From contig OW804094.1 in assembly GCA_942159475.1 (NCBI GenBank), positions 8,873,555-8,937,554 of the forward strand: a stretch of 64,000 nucleotides of DNA. The letters are read 5' to 3'. The notes under the pieces were generated by a model. That model searched no databases. It saw only the letters and a program-made list of their open reading frames with translations, and was not told where the DNA came from. This DNA is from Sthenelais limicola (Eukaryota > Annelida > Polychaeta > Phyllodocida > Sigalionidae). This document shows positions 10,144 to 20,707 of this stretch, one piece after another (the first letter of the stretch is position 1; each line of letters begins with the position of its first letter). The position numbers and the translations under genes were made by a program.

Positions 10144-10782
10144 ATGTCGATGGATAATCATACGAGAACAATTGTATTGACGGACTCAAGGGGCAGGGGC
10201 CTGGAGAATTATTTCTCGCCAAATGTTCAGATCAGATGTTTCGTCTATAGTGGTGCACGCCTAAATACCCTTGCATACCAAGCTCTGTCGCTATGCTACG
10301 TTCACCGGCCCACCAATTTAATTCTGATCGGTGGAATTTGCGACTTCTGTCTTAAAGACAGACGTACCAAAGTAATCTCGCTAGCCAGAAATACCAAGCC
10401 GGATCTTATAAACATGATGATGGATCGTTACCAAGAAGTCCTTGATATTCTCTCTCCCATTACCGCTTCAACTAATGTTACCCTTGGAGGACTAGTTGGA
10501 ATTAGCCTGAATGCTACGAACCATTTACCTGGCCGTTCTGCTACACAAGACCTAATAGACAGTGCGATTATGGAAATCAACCAACGACTAGCGCTACTTA
10601 ATACCTCTAGGAGCGTAAGGCATCTTTATTTGATTAATAAGGTACACATCACCCACAAAAAAAAGACTCGCCATTTCTATGGCCGACTTCCTGACGGTCT
10701 ACACCTTGGAGTTATATTATTGAAAGACTGGGCCTACCAAATCGAGCGCTTTGATGCAGACCCCAGTCATCATGGAGAGTAA
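10144..10782 (+). CDS. LINE-encoded SGNH/GDSL-like hydrolase
   Basis: This is 212 residues from the ATG at 10144, seven bases after the ORF1 stop. The family blocks are visible: TDSRG with candidate nucleophile Ser15, YSG with Gly37 (block II), GGICD at 63-67 where block III usually has Asn, and DGLHLG with Asp184 and His187 (block V). This fits an esterase/acetylhydrolase fold. Esterase domains are known in the ORF1 of some CR1-type LINEs, and here the domain is in its own ORF. The altered block III makes activity uncertain. The 3' end overlaps the next short ORF by 29 bases. The substrate is unknown. Confidence 0.82.
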   Translation: MSMDNHTRTIVLTDSRGRGLENYFSPNVQIRCFVYSGARLNTLAYQALSLCYVHRPTNLILIGGICDFCLKDRRTKVISLARNTKPDLINMMMDRYQEVLDILSPITASTNVTLGGLVGISLNATNHLPGRSATQDLIDSAIMEINQRLALLNTSRSVRHLYLINKVHITHKKKTRHFYGRLPDGLHLGVILLKDWAYQIERFDADPSHHGE

Positions 10783-11125
10783 GCTGGAACAGCTGTCGTT
10801 GGGCGACCTGGAAAGGCTTGCTCCTCCATGGTGCTGGGTGAGCACATCTTATATTAACAGAGGATTGACAATCGACTGTCTGTCTACCTTATATCTGTAC
10901 AAGTACATGTTGACTAATTTACTATATTATGACGCCTTGATGCAGACCCCAGTCATCATGGAGAGCAAGCTGGAACAGCTGTCGTTGGGCGACCTGGAAA
11001 GGCTTGCTTCTCCATGGTGCTGGGTGAGCATATCTTATATTAACAGAAGGTTGACAATTGACTGTCTGTTTACCTTATATCTGTACAAGTACCTGTTGAA
11101 TAATTTACTAAACTATGACGCAACA
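10754..11125 (+). repeat. 186-bp tandem duplication between SGNH ORF and ORF2
   Basis: Copy 1 is 10754-10939 and copy 2 starts at 10940 and ends near 11125, differing at few positions. The SGNH stop (TAA at 10780) exists only in copy 1, because copy 2 reads CAA there. The ORF2 start (ATG at 11115) has a counterpart at 10929 in copy 1 that runs into a stop after three codons. Confidence 0.92.
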
Positions 11126-11128
11126 TAA
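10754..11128 (+). CDS. Short linker ORF with an in-frame internal duplication
   Basis: A 124-residue frame starts at the ATG at 10754, inside the end of the SGNH ORF, and stops 14 bases inside ORF2. It consists of two near-identical 62-residue halves (MQTPVIMESKLEQLSLGDLE begins each), produced by a 186-bp tandem duplication. No domain was recognised. The second half of each repeat is hydrophobic. It may be a real small protein or simply a frame ribosomes cross before restarting at ORF2. Keeping the frame through a duplication of a multiple of three does not by itself prove coding. Confidence 0.35.
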   Translation: MQTPVIMESKLEQLSLGDLERLAPPWCWVSTSYINRGLTIDCLSTLYLYKYMLTNLLYYDALMQTPVIMESKLEQLSLGDLERLASPWCWVSISYINRRLTIDCLFTLYLYKYLLNNLLNYDAT

Positions 11129-13979
11129 TAGAATTAAATCCTGGGTAGGTCTTCATGACAGTAAAGGTATTAAATTGATCCAGTATAATGTAAGATCACT
11201 GTTACCGAAGATAGACTTAATCCGAAATGATATATTATCTCTCAGACTAGATGTTGTAGCCTTTACCGAATCATGGCTGAAAAATGAAATTACTGATAAT
11301 ATGATATCCTCTACAGGTTATAATTGTATAAGGCTAGATCGTGCCAGTGGAGGTAGAGGTGGAGGCATATGTTGTTACATTAGGCAAGACTACTCGATAG
11401 TACAAGACGTTAACCTAGCTATGTCCAATGAAAACAGTGAGATATTGTCTTTCTCTATACAGAGGGAACATACACCTCGTTATTTCGTTATTGTCTGCTA
11501 CCGACCCCCGAATGGTAATATTAGTAAATTCCTAGATGATTTAGACCATGTTAAAAGACATATAGGCCCCCAGCAGATGAATTTAATTATATGCGGTGAC
11601 ATCAATATTGATATAAATGTGAACGATACCAAATCAAAGGCATTAAAGAATTATTGTGACGATAAGAACCTATGTATCACGACTAAAGACATAACTAGAT
11701 TTGGTCTACAGCATAATTCCATTATAGACTTATTCATTGTTAGTTGTAAAACAGACTACTTTACAGGTACCATTAACTATTCCTTATCTGACCATCAACC
11801 GACATACTTGGTATTAAAGAAAATTCCTATCTGTAACAAGAAAACTGAAATTAAAGGTAGAGATTTTAGTAAGTATAATTATGTAAAGCTTAGAGACCTC
11901 CTGATTGGTTTCAATTGGGATGCTTACTTCTCATCTACAGATCCAAATGCTTGTTGGTCGATCATATATAAAAGAGTTATTGACTGTGCTGATAAATTAG
12001 CCCCATATAAGACCTTTAAACCAAAGAGAATAAACCCCCCCTACTATACAGCTGACTTGGTAAAACTGGGGAAAAATCGTGATAAACTGTATAAGAAGGC
12101 CAATCGTACAAAGAACCCCGATGATCTTAAAGTTGCGAAAATTGCCAGAAACACATGTAACAGAGCGGTTGGTGCCGCAAAGTCTGATTATTATAAACAA
12201 ATGTTATTTAAACATAAAAAAGATTCAAAAAAATTCTGGTCTGTCATAAAAGATCTAGAAGGTACATCGTCCGGTGATATCAATAGTTTGGAAATTGACG
12301 ATCTGAGAGTAGAAAAGCTCGATCTTGCCAATGGTCTAAATGAGCATTTCTGCTCCGTTGGTAGCAAAATAAATGCCCTATTGGGTAATACTAGACTTAG
12401 AAATAGAACGCAAGAAAATGTACTACACGAATGGTCAGACATTGTAATATCAGAAGACGATTTAATGGAAGCAATTAAAGATATGGATGTTAATAAGAGT
12501 TCTGGTTGTATAAAAATTAATAGTCGCCTATACAAAGATGTATTCTGTATTTTACGCACGCATATGTTGTACTTGTACAAACTGTCAATAAAATCCGGAA
12601 CGTTCCCGGATGAATGGAAATCAGCTTTGGTCAGGCCCATCCCCAAAATTAACATACCTAAAACTCCTAGTGATGTTCGCCCAATATCTCTAACTCATGT
12701 TGGTGGTAAGTTACTTGAAAGACTAATAGTAGATAAACTAATGAATCACCTCTCTATTAACAATATTTTAAGTACAAAACAACTAGGTTTCCAACCAGGT
12801 CATTCAACTACCGAAGCATTGTATACATATTTATCGGACCTAAATATTGCTGCACATTCCAAGCATTTTTCCGCGGCCATTTATATAGACTTTAGCAAAG
12901 CTTTTGACTCGGTTATTCATGAAATTATGTTAGTTAAATTGTATGATATAGGTTTACCGGATAATATTGTCAAGTGGTTCAAATCGTATCTCACTGGTAG
13001 AAGACAAAAGGTTAAAATGAATGATTACTTGTCCAAAGAAATGTTAATAAATTACGGTGTTCCCCAGGGGTCCATCCTTGGGCCGATTATGTTTTTAATA
13101 TATGTTAACGACCTAAAACACCTCAATATGTCATGCAATGTAATTCAATATGCCGACGACACTATTTTATATATCTCTGGTCCAAACGCGGAATCTTGTG
13201 TTACCAATCTCAACCACGATTTGTCATTATTTTATGAATGGTGCTGCTCCAATAAGTTACTAGTCAATGTTAAGAAAACGAAGGTGATGTTATTTGGTCC
13301 TGTTAATGTTGTAAAAGAACTAAAATCAATGGTGGTATTAAATGAGGAAAAGATTGGTGTAGTTGACACATATGACTACCTGGGCGTTACTATCGATCAG
13401 ACCCTCTCTATGAAGCCCCAGTACAATAATTTAGTAAAACAACTAAATAGTAAAATATTTATTTTCAGAAAACAAAGGCCAAACATGACCAAGGAAGCCG
13501 CCATTATGATTGCTAAATCTAAGCTTCTATCCATATTCGATTATTGTTTGTTTTGCCTTACTCCTTTGAGTCAAACTTGCCTTTCTAAATTACAGAAAAT
13601 ACAAAATAGAATCCTGCGAATAGCCTTATGTTGCGACTATTATACCCCGAACGCAGTATTACTTGAAACATGTAAATGCATGAGTATTGACAACCGCATT
13701 ACCTTTAATCTCTCAAAAATTGCTCATACTGAGGTATATATCAAAAACAAGGGAAATGTACCAGCCAGGCACACACGCCAGGCTGAAGCACCAATACTGC
13801 AGAGCTTCTTACCACGTTCTAGCAAGGACTCGAAATGTACATATAATACGGTGGTAACTGCCTGGAATAAACTTCCAGCGCACCTGAGAATCATTGGCGA
13901 TCCGTCTTTCTTTAAACTATCACTGAAACGCCACCTTTTGGCTATTCAGGCACCAAATCCTGTCCCTGAGGATCATTAA
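11115..13979 (+). CDS. LINE ORF2: endonuclease and reverse transcriptase
   Basis: This is a 954-residue intact protein. The endonuclease motifs are Asn25 (QYNVRS), Glu52 (FTESWL), Asp162/Asn164 (GDIN) and the terminal SDH at 225-227. The reverse transcriptase has VRPISL at 521-526, GFQPGHST, Asp592 in YIDFSKAFDSV, GVPQGSILGP from 648, the catalytic YADD with Asp681/Asp682, and DYLGVTID at 754-761. The C-terminus carries AWNKLPAHLR from 916, common in Jockey/CR1/L2-group elements. There is no RNase H domain. The protein would nick target DNA and copy the element RNA there. All catalytic residues are present, so it could be active. It starts 14 bases before the preceding short ORF ends. Confidence 0.96.
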   Translation: MTQHNRIKSWVGLHDSKGIKLIQYNVRSLLPKIDLIRNDILSLRLDVVAFTESWLKNEITDNMISSTGYNCIRLDRASGGRGGGICCYIRQDYSIVQDVNLAMSNENSEILSFSIQREHTPRYFVIVCYRPPNGNISKFLDDLDHVKRHIGPQQMNLIICGDINIDINVNDTKSKALKNYCDDKNLCITTKDITRFGLQHNSIIDLFIVSCKTDYFTGTINYSLSDHQPTYLVLKKIPICNKKTEIKGRDFSKYNYVKLRDLLIGFNWDAYFSSTDPNACWSIIYKRVIDCADKLAPYKTFKPKRINPPYYTADLVKLGKNRDKLYKKANRTKNPDDLKVAKIARNTCNRAVGAAKSDYYKQMLFKHKKDSKKFWSVIKDLEGTSSGDINSLEIDDLRVEKLDLANGLNEHFCSVGSKINALLGNTRLRNRTQENVLHEWSDIVISEDDLMEAIKDMDVNKSSGCIKINSRLYKDVFCILRTHMLYLYKLSIKSGTFPDEWKSALVRPIPKINIPKTPSDVRPISLTHVGGKLLERLIVDKLMNHLSINNILSTKQLGFQPGHSTTEALYTYLSDLNIAAHSKHFSAAIYIDFSKAFDSVIHEIMLVKLYDIGLPDNIVKWFKSYLTGRRQKVKMNDYLSKEMLINYGVPQGSILGPIMFLIYVNDLKHLNMSCNVIQYADDTILYISGPNAESCVTNLNHDLSLFYEWCCSNKLLVNVKKTKVMLFGPVNVVKELKSMVVLNEEKIGVVDTYDYLGVTIDQTLSMKPQYNNLVKQLNSKIFIFRKQRPNMTKEAAIMIAKSKLLSIFDYCLFCLTPLSQTCLSKLQKIQNRILRIALCCDYYTPNAVLLETCKCMSIDNRITFNLSKIAHTEVYIKNKGNVPARHTRQAEAPILQSFLPRSSKDSKCTYNTVVTAWNKLPAHLRIIGDPSFFKLSLKRHLLAIQAPNPVPEDH

Positions 13980-14574
13980 ACACCCCGTCTATACTCTGAA
14001 TACCTGTTGATTGCTACTAGTATGATACTGACTCGACCCGCCCCATGTGCGAGTACTGTATATAGAACATTGTATTGTACCCTGGATTATACCCTCACAC
14101 AATGCGCCCACCTGGGCCAACTTTGTTTGCTGTTTGTACATTGTTTCTGACTTGATAGATGTGGTTAAAACTCGAACCTGTGTTAACCCTCCATGTCCGG
14201 CCGTCCGTTCATAATTTACTTATGTTGTATGTAATTGTATATGTAACAAGCTCATATTGTAGATATGTTCAGAGATCACCATAACTCTCACACCTCTATT
14301 TAAAATGTAATGTTATCAAATAGACAGGAACTCTTTCCACCCTTCACTCATACTTTCATCCATCTCATTAACTGATCATTATTCTCGTGATTTTGTATGA
14401 ATCGAATGTATGCTTTATATGTATTGTTGTATAATAACTCATGCCCTCTCTCTATATATGTTTACAATAATTTAAAATTTATCAGGGCACAACGAAAATT
14501 CACCTACGGGTGAGCGTGCTATAGTTTTGTAATAATTTCCTGAATAAACAAATTTGCGAAAAAAAAAAAAAAAA
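13980..14574 (+). other. LINE 1 3' UTR, polyadenylation signal and poly(A)
   Basis: The stretch is non-coding up to AATAAA at 14543-14548, and a run of 16 A follows at 14559-14574. This is the signature of target-primed reverse transcription of a polyadenylated RNA. Confidence 0.9.
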
Positions 14575-14689
14575 CACATCCTTTGAATCAACTCAATACA
14601 TACTAGTATCTATCATTTCTGAGCTTAGTTTAGCAGAATTTCATAAATGTGTAGACCTGTAGATTGTATATTTGTGGTTACCTGACCAT
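14575..14689 (+). mobile_element. Family A copy, right half, split by LINE 1
   Basis: It resumes family A at TTTGAATCAACTCAATAC and continues through TTTAGCAGAATTTCATAAAT to a degenerate CCTGACC end. With 7935-8043 it rebuilds one element. Confidence 0.82.
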
Positions 14690-14726
14690 TTTCAACTGTT
14701 ATAGTCGCAACGTGTATCCGTGGAAT

Positions 14727-14989
14727 TGTGATGTGTTTCAGGAAAATGAGTCATAAGTCGCAAAAAATAAGTTGCAGTAAAGTAACCAAATGTAGTCCAT
14801 ATGAGGACCTTTAAAACGAAAGGATATATTACATATATTGTCCTGAAATTTAATACATCAATCGATATAGCAATAAGTGACAAACTCTCCAAAAAGTAGA
14901 ACATTCCAATAATGTGATCTTGCAGAAAAAACACTTTGAAAAATATCAATTTTGCGACTTATGACTTATTTTCCTAAGACACGACACGA
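14727..14989 (+). mobile_element. Family B copy, internally deleted
   Basis: A perfect left end TGTGATGTGTTTCAGGAAAA is followed by only about 260 bp instead of about 410. The start of the interior is missing. Confidence 0.88.
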
Positions 14990-15005
14990 TTTGTGTCTTA
15001 CCTTC

Positions 15006-15219
15006 TGGGTCAGATTTTCTGAAAATCTACAATTGACCTTCACCAATCCACTGAAATAACCCACATTCAAGGCAAAAATCAGGTTTCAACATAATCAGAC
15101 AGATTTATTAAATGAAAACAATACAGAATACACTCAGATACACTTAGTATTTATCATTTATAAGTATTTGAGAGATGTGTAGTACTGTAGATTGTGCACT
15201 TTGTGAAAATCTGACCCAC
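15006..15219 (+). mobile_element. Family A copy
   Basis: The ends TGGGTCAGATTTTCTGAAAA and GTGAAAATCTGACCCA are present, with the variant interior also found at 22200 and 44670. Confidence 0.88.
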
Positions 15220-15711
15220 AGTTTGCCCTATGAATGACAAACTGGGGTGTGTACGCTCGCCTGCAGTACAGTAACAATGCCAGTCATCAAGTATATAGGA
15301 TTTGTATTGATTTCACTATGGTAACCAATTTCTACACATATCTCCAATTTCATGCTTGTCAAGTTTTATACATAGTTTGTCTTGGAATGCTGGGCGCATA
15401 TACTACAGCTAGAGGAGCGTGGTCTAGAATTATCCATTGTGAATCCGCAAGCCGGTGCCAATCTATATTCTTACCTTCCTTTAGGTAGGCACTTAGATAG
15501 AACTGACTGAGAGGTTAGAACTACAAGTGTAATTCAATGACTACAGTTTAAACTTTATTTTGTATCCAACAGGCCGCTGCAATCTATCAAAATATCTTAA
15601 ATACAAAAGACACAATTACTGAGATGATATTGTTACTCTACATCAGAAGAATGTAAGCAAAACTAAAATGGCGGAAAACTGGAAAACTGGAAAGCTGGGG
15701 AGCTGCCCTTT
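15220..15711. other. Unassigned sequence
   Basis: No recognisable gene or repeat was seen. Confidence 0.45.
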
Positions 15712-15770
15712 AATAGGGGAGTTACATGTGCCACTGCGCATGTCTGTTACATGAGATCCCCTTTAATAGG
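15712..15770 (+). mobile_element. Family D end fragment
   Basis: AATAGGGGAGTTACATGTGC and the following CACTGCGCATGTCTGTTACA match the left end of D. A few bases later GATCCCCTTTAATAGG mirrors it, leaving little more than the two ends. Confidence 0.6.
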
Positions 15771-16020
15771 CAATGATCTACTGCCACAAAACGTTTCTAA
15801 TATCAATATCAATATCTATTATTATTTATATTGTTTTATCTACTAAAATTCGATTTGTAGGTGACCCACAACTGAGAATATTGTAGATTGTGTTAAATGT
15901 TGAAAAACTCAATAAAATGCCACATGTTCACATCCATACTACATCAAACACAATACATTAAGTCATTATCATTGACTTTTTAGAATACTCAATTCAACCT
16001 ATATACTGAATGTAGTATGT

Positions 16021-16600
16021 TAGAGGGAAATGAGTCACAAGTCGCAAAAAATGGATTTTGAGATATTACTCTTGTATGCTATTTGTATGGGCGGGAGTAG
16101 TGTGGTAATCTTTCGGGAAACCTACGCATTAGGTATGAGAGTAGTAACAAGCACTCCCTTTGGTTGATACAGTCACATGATCATAGTGTTGTCATTGACC
16201 AATCAGATCACTGCTTTCTCCTGGGTTTTGGGAGGCTGGTCCCAACATAAGTCAAGTCAAGATCGATGGCTGTATTTGTTTTTGTAAGTAAAATGCCTTT
16301 GTTATTCAACTTATAAAATTAATATACTTGAACTTAGCAACATGGGAGTAAATATAGAACCTAAATTATCATCAGGTTCTATCTATTTATCACATTTGAA
16401 AAGATGAGATCAAGCCAATTCCAATGATATGATTCTACGTTTTATATTTTTGTTTTTGAAAATTTAGTTTTTCTAGGTGGATATATATTTGTGAAGTCGG
16501 TAACTAGACTATATAGGATGACCGTACTATTGCATGGATATATTTAAGACTATCTTCAAATGTGGTATGTGGGTCAGATTATTTGAAAAATGGTCAAAAC
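16021..16600 (+). mobile_element. Family B copy, interrupted and truncated
   Basis: The left end (GGGAAATGAGTCACAAGTCG) is followed at 16066-16390 by unrelated sequence. The interior then resumes at TTTGAAAAGATGAGATCAAG. The right end is cut off where the inverted-repeat element at 16610 begins. Confidence 0.75.
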
Positions 16601-16811
16601 TAGGTACCATATATGGTCAAATCCGGAAATTTTGTAACATTTTTGGTTTGTTTTACAAAAACACCCACAGTTTTTGCAAAATAAGTCGGAACCTTGATTT
16701 TTTTCTTGCATTGTATACGAAAATATATATTATATGATGTTGGACAATTTTATCACTGTAGTCCATGTCTTTAGTTATCAATTATAGCCCCTGATTCATG
16801 ATATAAATAAG

Positions 16812-19196
16812 TTTTATACTACGAATCCATTTTCATGGCACAAGAATCAGTAAAATTATTTTAATTATAATTTAATTAATATATCTCTGAGATACACATC
16901 ACATGTCAGAATAAGTGTGGCATAAGATTTGTAACCTGGCTATGATATCTTAGGACTGAGCAGGGAAAGACAAAAAATGCCTAAAAATGGACCAAAAAAG
17001 CTTTTATACTACGAATCCACTTCTAAATGAGATATCTAAAGAAATAAAAAAGAATAAGAATCCAGCTTTTCAAATTATCATTATTAGATTCTTGTGATTC
17101 TATGGGCAAAGTTTTAAAGATTTAATGTTTGTACATTTGGTGTGGTGGGAGCCAGTCTGAAAAAAGCCAAATGCCAAATATTTATACTACAAATCCACAA
17201 TGTCATCTAGTGTTAGTTTGATGAACAGTGCCACCACCTACCATTTTACTGCTTAGCTGACTTATCCAGTGTCAATGACCATTCAAGCTTTGTGCCATTG
17301 AAACCAATGTAAGTCTTATTTCTACTGGTTTTCTTGATAGATTGTCTTATAAAGTCGGAAATATTAAAGATCAGGAAGATCAATTCAGCCATAATTTACG
17401 TTTTAGCCATATTTAAGTCAAATTTTCACTATGAATCCATTGGCCATACGGCCTGAGCAATAATAGGAGCTGTTCACCGCTTATTTGTAACTGGTTCTTT
17501 TGGTATTGATGGTTAACATAGGTGGATTTGTAGTATAAATGGATTCGTAGTATAAATGTAATTCATAGTTTAAGGGTTTTTCACTCAAATTCTTGGCATA
17601 TTTATCATCATTTTGAAGGAAATGAACATTGCTAGAGGTAATTTAGTCGATTGGATGCCAGTGGATGTATCATATATGCTTTTTTATTTCTATTATTATT
17701 ATAACTACCATTACGTCTGTCAGATTTAAATGCTTGCTGTGGGAAGAGAAATGCTTCTAGGACAATATGATAAAAAATACCTGAAACCATGCTACAATAT
17801 CCCTGGTCACCAAGGATGAAGATTAAAATAATTTTAGAACGTACACATTAGATGAAAATCAAGCCATTCAATTTCAATAATTATTTTTATACTACGAATC
17901 CACTATGAGAATATTTATACTACGAATCCACTTAATTACATAGGAAATAATATTGTTTAACATCAATTTTTTTTGAGAAATGTTTTACAGATGCTGACAG
18001 CTTCCTCTACACACAGTTTCAGGAGTTATACTTGATTGATATTGGAATCAGGAACGATACAACATTTCATATATTTCAAAATTAGAGATTCATTCCAGAA
18101 AAATAAATTGCTTTCGCATAGATGGATAAAAAATACCTGAAACCATGCTACAATATCCCTGGTCACCAAGGATGAAGATTAAAATAATTTTAGAACTTAC
18201 ATACAGGTCGAAAATCAAGCCATTCAATTTCAATAATTAATTTTATACTACAAATCCACCATGAGAATACTTATACTACGAATCCACGTAATTACATAGG
18301 AAATAATATCATTTAACATCAATTCTTTTTTAGAAATGTTTTACAGATGCTGACAGCTTCCTCTACACACAGTTTCAGGAATTATACTAGATTGATATTG
18401 GAATCAGGAACGATACAACATTTCATATATATATTTCAAAATTAGAGATTCATTCCAGAAAAATAAATTGCTTTCGCATAGATGGATAAAAAATACCTGA
18501 AACCATGCTACAATATCCCTGGTCACCAAGGATGAAGATTAAAATAATTTTAGAACTTACATACAGGATGAAAATCAAGCCATTCAATTTCAATGATTAA
18601 TTTTATACTACAAATCCACTATGAGAATATTTATACTACGAATCCATGTAATTACATAGGAAATAATATCATTTAACATCAATTTTTTTAGAAATGTTTT
18701 ACAGATGCTGACAGCTTCCTCTACATACAGTTTCAGGAATTATACTAGATTGATATTGGAATCAGGAATGATACAACATTTCATATATTTCAAAATTAGA
18801 GATTCATTGCTTAAAATTTATACTACGAATCCATTTCTTTGGTCTCTCATAGTGAATTCATTGATGATCTCCGCACCATGCAAAGTTTATGATACCATAG
18901 ATACAACTCTAAGGTTGGACTAGCATGAAATCTTTATTATCTAACTCCTCTGTCCTATTATTTATTGGGTTTGCCACAACCTAATGTCAATTTCGACTGG
19001 TTCCAGGAGCTCCTGATTAAAAATGTCATGAGATGAAAAAATATGAAAGAATGAAGTTCATTAACTTTCTCACCTGTTTTTCAGGCCACCAAAACATTCC
19101 TTTTACTGGGACTAATCAATAAATAACCAGGATCAATTCATAGAGGGTAAAGAAAAGCATAAAAGCAGCATAAATCAATGGATTCGTAGTATAAAA
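16812..19196. repeat. Dispersed 18-bp motif TTTATACTACGAATCCAC
   Basis: Copies with up to about three changes occur near 16812, 17003, 17181, 17424, 17886, 17913, 18242, 18270, 18602, 18630 and 18817. Reversed copies occur at 17522, 17540 and 19179. Some come in pairs about 27-28 bp apart. Confidence 0.85.
17765..18806 (+). repeat. Tandem triplication of a 356-360-bp unit
   Basis: The block beginning TAAAAAATACCTGAAACCAT occurs at 17771, 18127 and 18487 with very high similarity. Each unit carries one pair of the 18-bp motif. Confidence 0.92.
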
Positions 19197-19562
19197 GTAT
19201 GAAATTCACTTTGTATTTCAACCATCAACCCTCCTCTTAATATAGAAAAATAAGAAATGATATTTTCAGGGATTAATCTATATATTATCGACATTATATG
19301 GACAAAAGATGAAAATGATCAAAGAAAATTTTTTTGAAAAAAAAATGTTACAAAATTTCCGGATTTGACCATATATATACATCATTTTCTGGAGATGTCA
19401 CCTAATGTATCTTTGAAAGCTCCTTTAGAGAGATATATCTGTATCGTTTTACGGATGTTGACTCAATTAACAATGGAACTGCATCAATTGGAATAATGTT
19501 AGTTCTGTGATGTATGATTCAATTGATAGCATATGGATGAGTATTGTGTTCATAGATGCAAA

Positions 19563-19975
19563 TGTGATGTGTTTTAGGAAAATGAGTCATAAGTCGCAAA
19601 ATTGATATTTTTCATAGTGTTATTTTCACAAGATCCCTTTAGTGAAATGTTCTGATATCTACAGGGTTTAGCACTTATATAGTCATTTAAATCCATGTAA
19701 CAAATTTCGGAACATTGTATTAAATATATCCTTGAGTTTTGAAGGCATTGGTATGAAGTATATTTAGTTACTTTACTGATAATTATCCATCCAGAAACAT
19801 TGCAAACTATTTTTTCCAAAAATAAAAATATCAAACATAAGATATAAAAATACTTCTTAAATGTCCTTCATGTTTACTATCATTGGGATCGGCTTGATCC
19901 CCTCTTTTCAAATATGATGATATCGCAAAATCCATATTTTGTGACTTATGACTCATTTGCCTCAAACGGATTACA
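19563..19975 (-). mobile_element. Family B copy
   Basis: The ends TGTGATGTGTTTTAGGAAAA and GCCTCAAACGGATTACA enclose a full-length interior. Confidence 0.88.
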
Positions 19976-19987
19976 AATGTATGCGTA

Positions 19988-20201
19988 TGTGATGTGATAT
20001 AGGGAAATGAGTCACAAGTTGCAAAATGGATATTTTTCAAAGTGATTTATCAATAAGATCTCTTCATCTCTTCATCGCTACCCTTGCTGTAATTGCTTGT
20101 TGTGCGGTGGCCGAACTGCTTAAAGTAATAAAAATCCTGATAATATCTCAAAACCCTTTTTATGCGATGTGTGACCCATTTTCCTATAACACATGACACA
20201 T
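19988..20201 (-). mobile_element. Family B copy, short deletion form
   Basis: TGTGATGTGATATAGGGAAA and TTTTCCTATAACACATGACA are the ends. Only about 210 bp remain. It lies 12 bp from the previous family B copy. Confidence 0.8.
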
Positions 20202-20359
20202 AGATTGTGTTTCTAGGCTCCAGCCAATACCTAGTTGGCAGGCAACTCATTATACCTTGTGCTTGACATGTTGATATGACTCATGAATATATAGTTGAAA
20301 TAATTCTTTTCAAATGACAAATCTAATTGCATTAGGCTGCTGCAGATTGAATTTAAAAT

Positions 20360-20628
20360 GTCCCTTCTATAGATCATGTCTCTAAAGTATGTCCCGTCTA
20401 GGCAATAGATTAATATAGGCTGTTCTATAGATCATGCCCCTAAAGTATATCCTTTCTAGGCAGTAGATTAATATAGACTGTTCTATAGATCATGTCCCTA
20501 AAATATGTCCCTTCTAGGCAGTAGATTAATGTAGGCTGTTCTATAGATCATGTCCCTAAAGTATGTCCCTTCTAGGCAGTACATTAATATAGGCTTTTTA
20601 TAGATCATGTCCCTAAAGTATGTTCACA
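20360..20628 (+). repeat. 58-bp minisatellite, about 4.7 units
   Basis: CTATAGATCATG recurs at 20367, 20425, 20483 and 20541, and as a variant near 20598, with the rest of the unit also conserved. Confidence 0.92.
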
Positions 20629-20707
20629 GACTTAGCAATTATGATCAATGTTCCTTTAGCACTGTATTCTCACCTATTACAACAGAACAAATGTAATAAA
20701 ATTCACT

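Larger units (their letters stand above)
8044..14574 (+). mobile_element. Complete LINE retrotransposon with NADAR and SGNH ORFs
   Basis: The element is about 6.5 kb. In order it has a 5' UTR (8044-8261), ORF1 with a NADAR domain, an SGNH-hydrolase ORF, a duplicated short ORF, ORF2 (apurinic-type endonuclease plus reverse transcriptase), a 3' UTR (13980-14558) with AATAAA at 14543, and 16 A residues. No frameshift or stop breaks the main ORFs, so the insertion is probably young. The ORF2 layout, with endonuclease first, no RNase H and a WNKLP motif near the C-terminus, fits the Jockey/CR1/L2 group. The clade is inferred, not proven. It sits inside a family A element. No clear target-site duplication longer than a few bases could be read. 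Confidence 0.93.
16610..19375. mobile_element. 2.77-kb inverted-repeat element K with internal motif array
   Basis: The ends ATGGTCAAATCCGGAAATTT (left) and its reverse complement (right) form inverted repeats of at least 34 bp that extend into TTGTAACATTTTT. No ORF of useful length lies inside. An 18-bp motif, TTTATACTACGAATCCAC, recurs about 14 times. Repeated motifs inside the ends of DNA transposons are often transposase-binding sites, but here they spread through the whole length. I read it as a large non-autonomous DNA transposon of unknown superfamily. Confidence 0.72.

Noticed and set aside
9764..10222. 152-codon frame on the reverse strand
   Set aside because: It lies antisense to ORF1 and the SGNH ORF, which have clear domains. 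No domain is seen in it.
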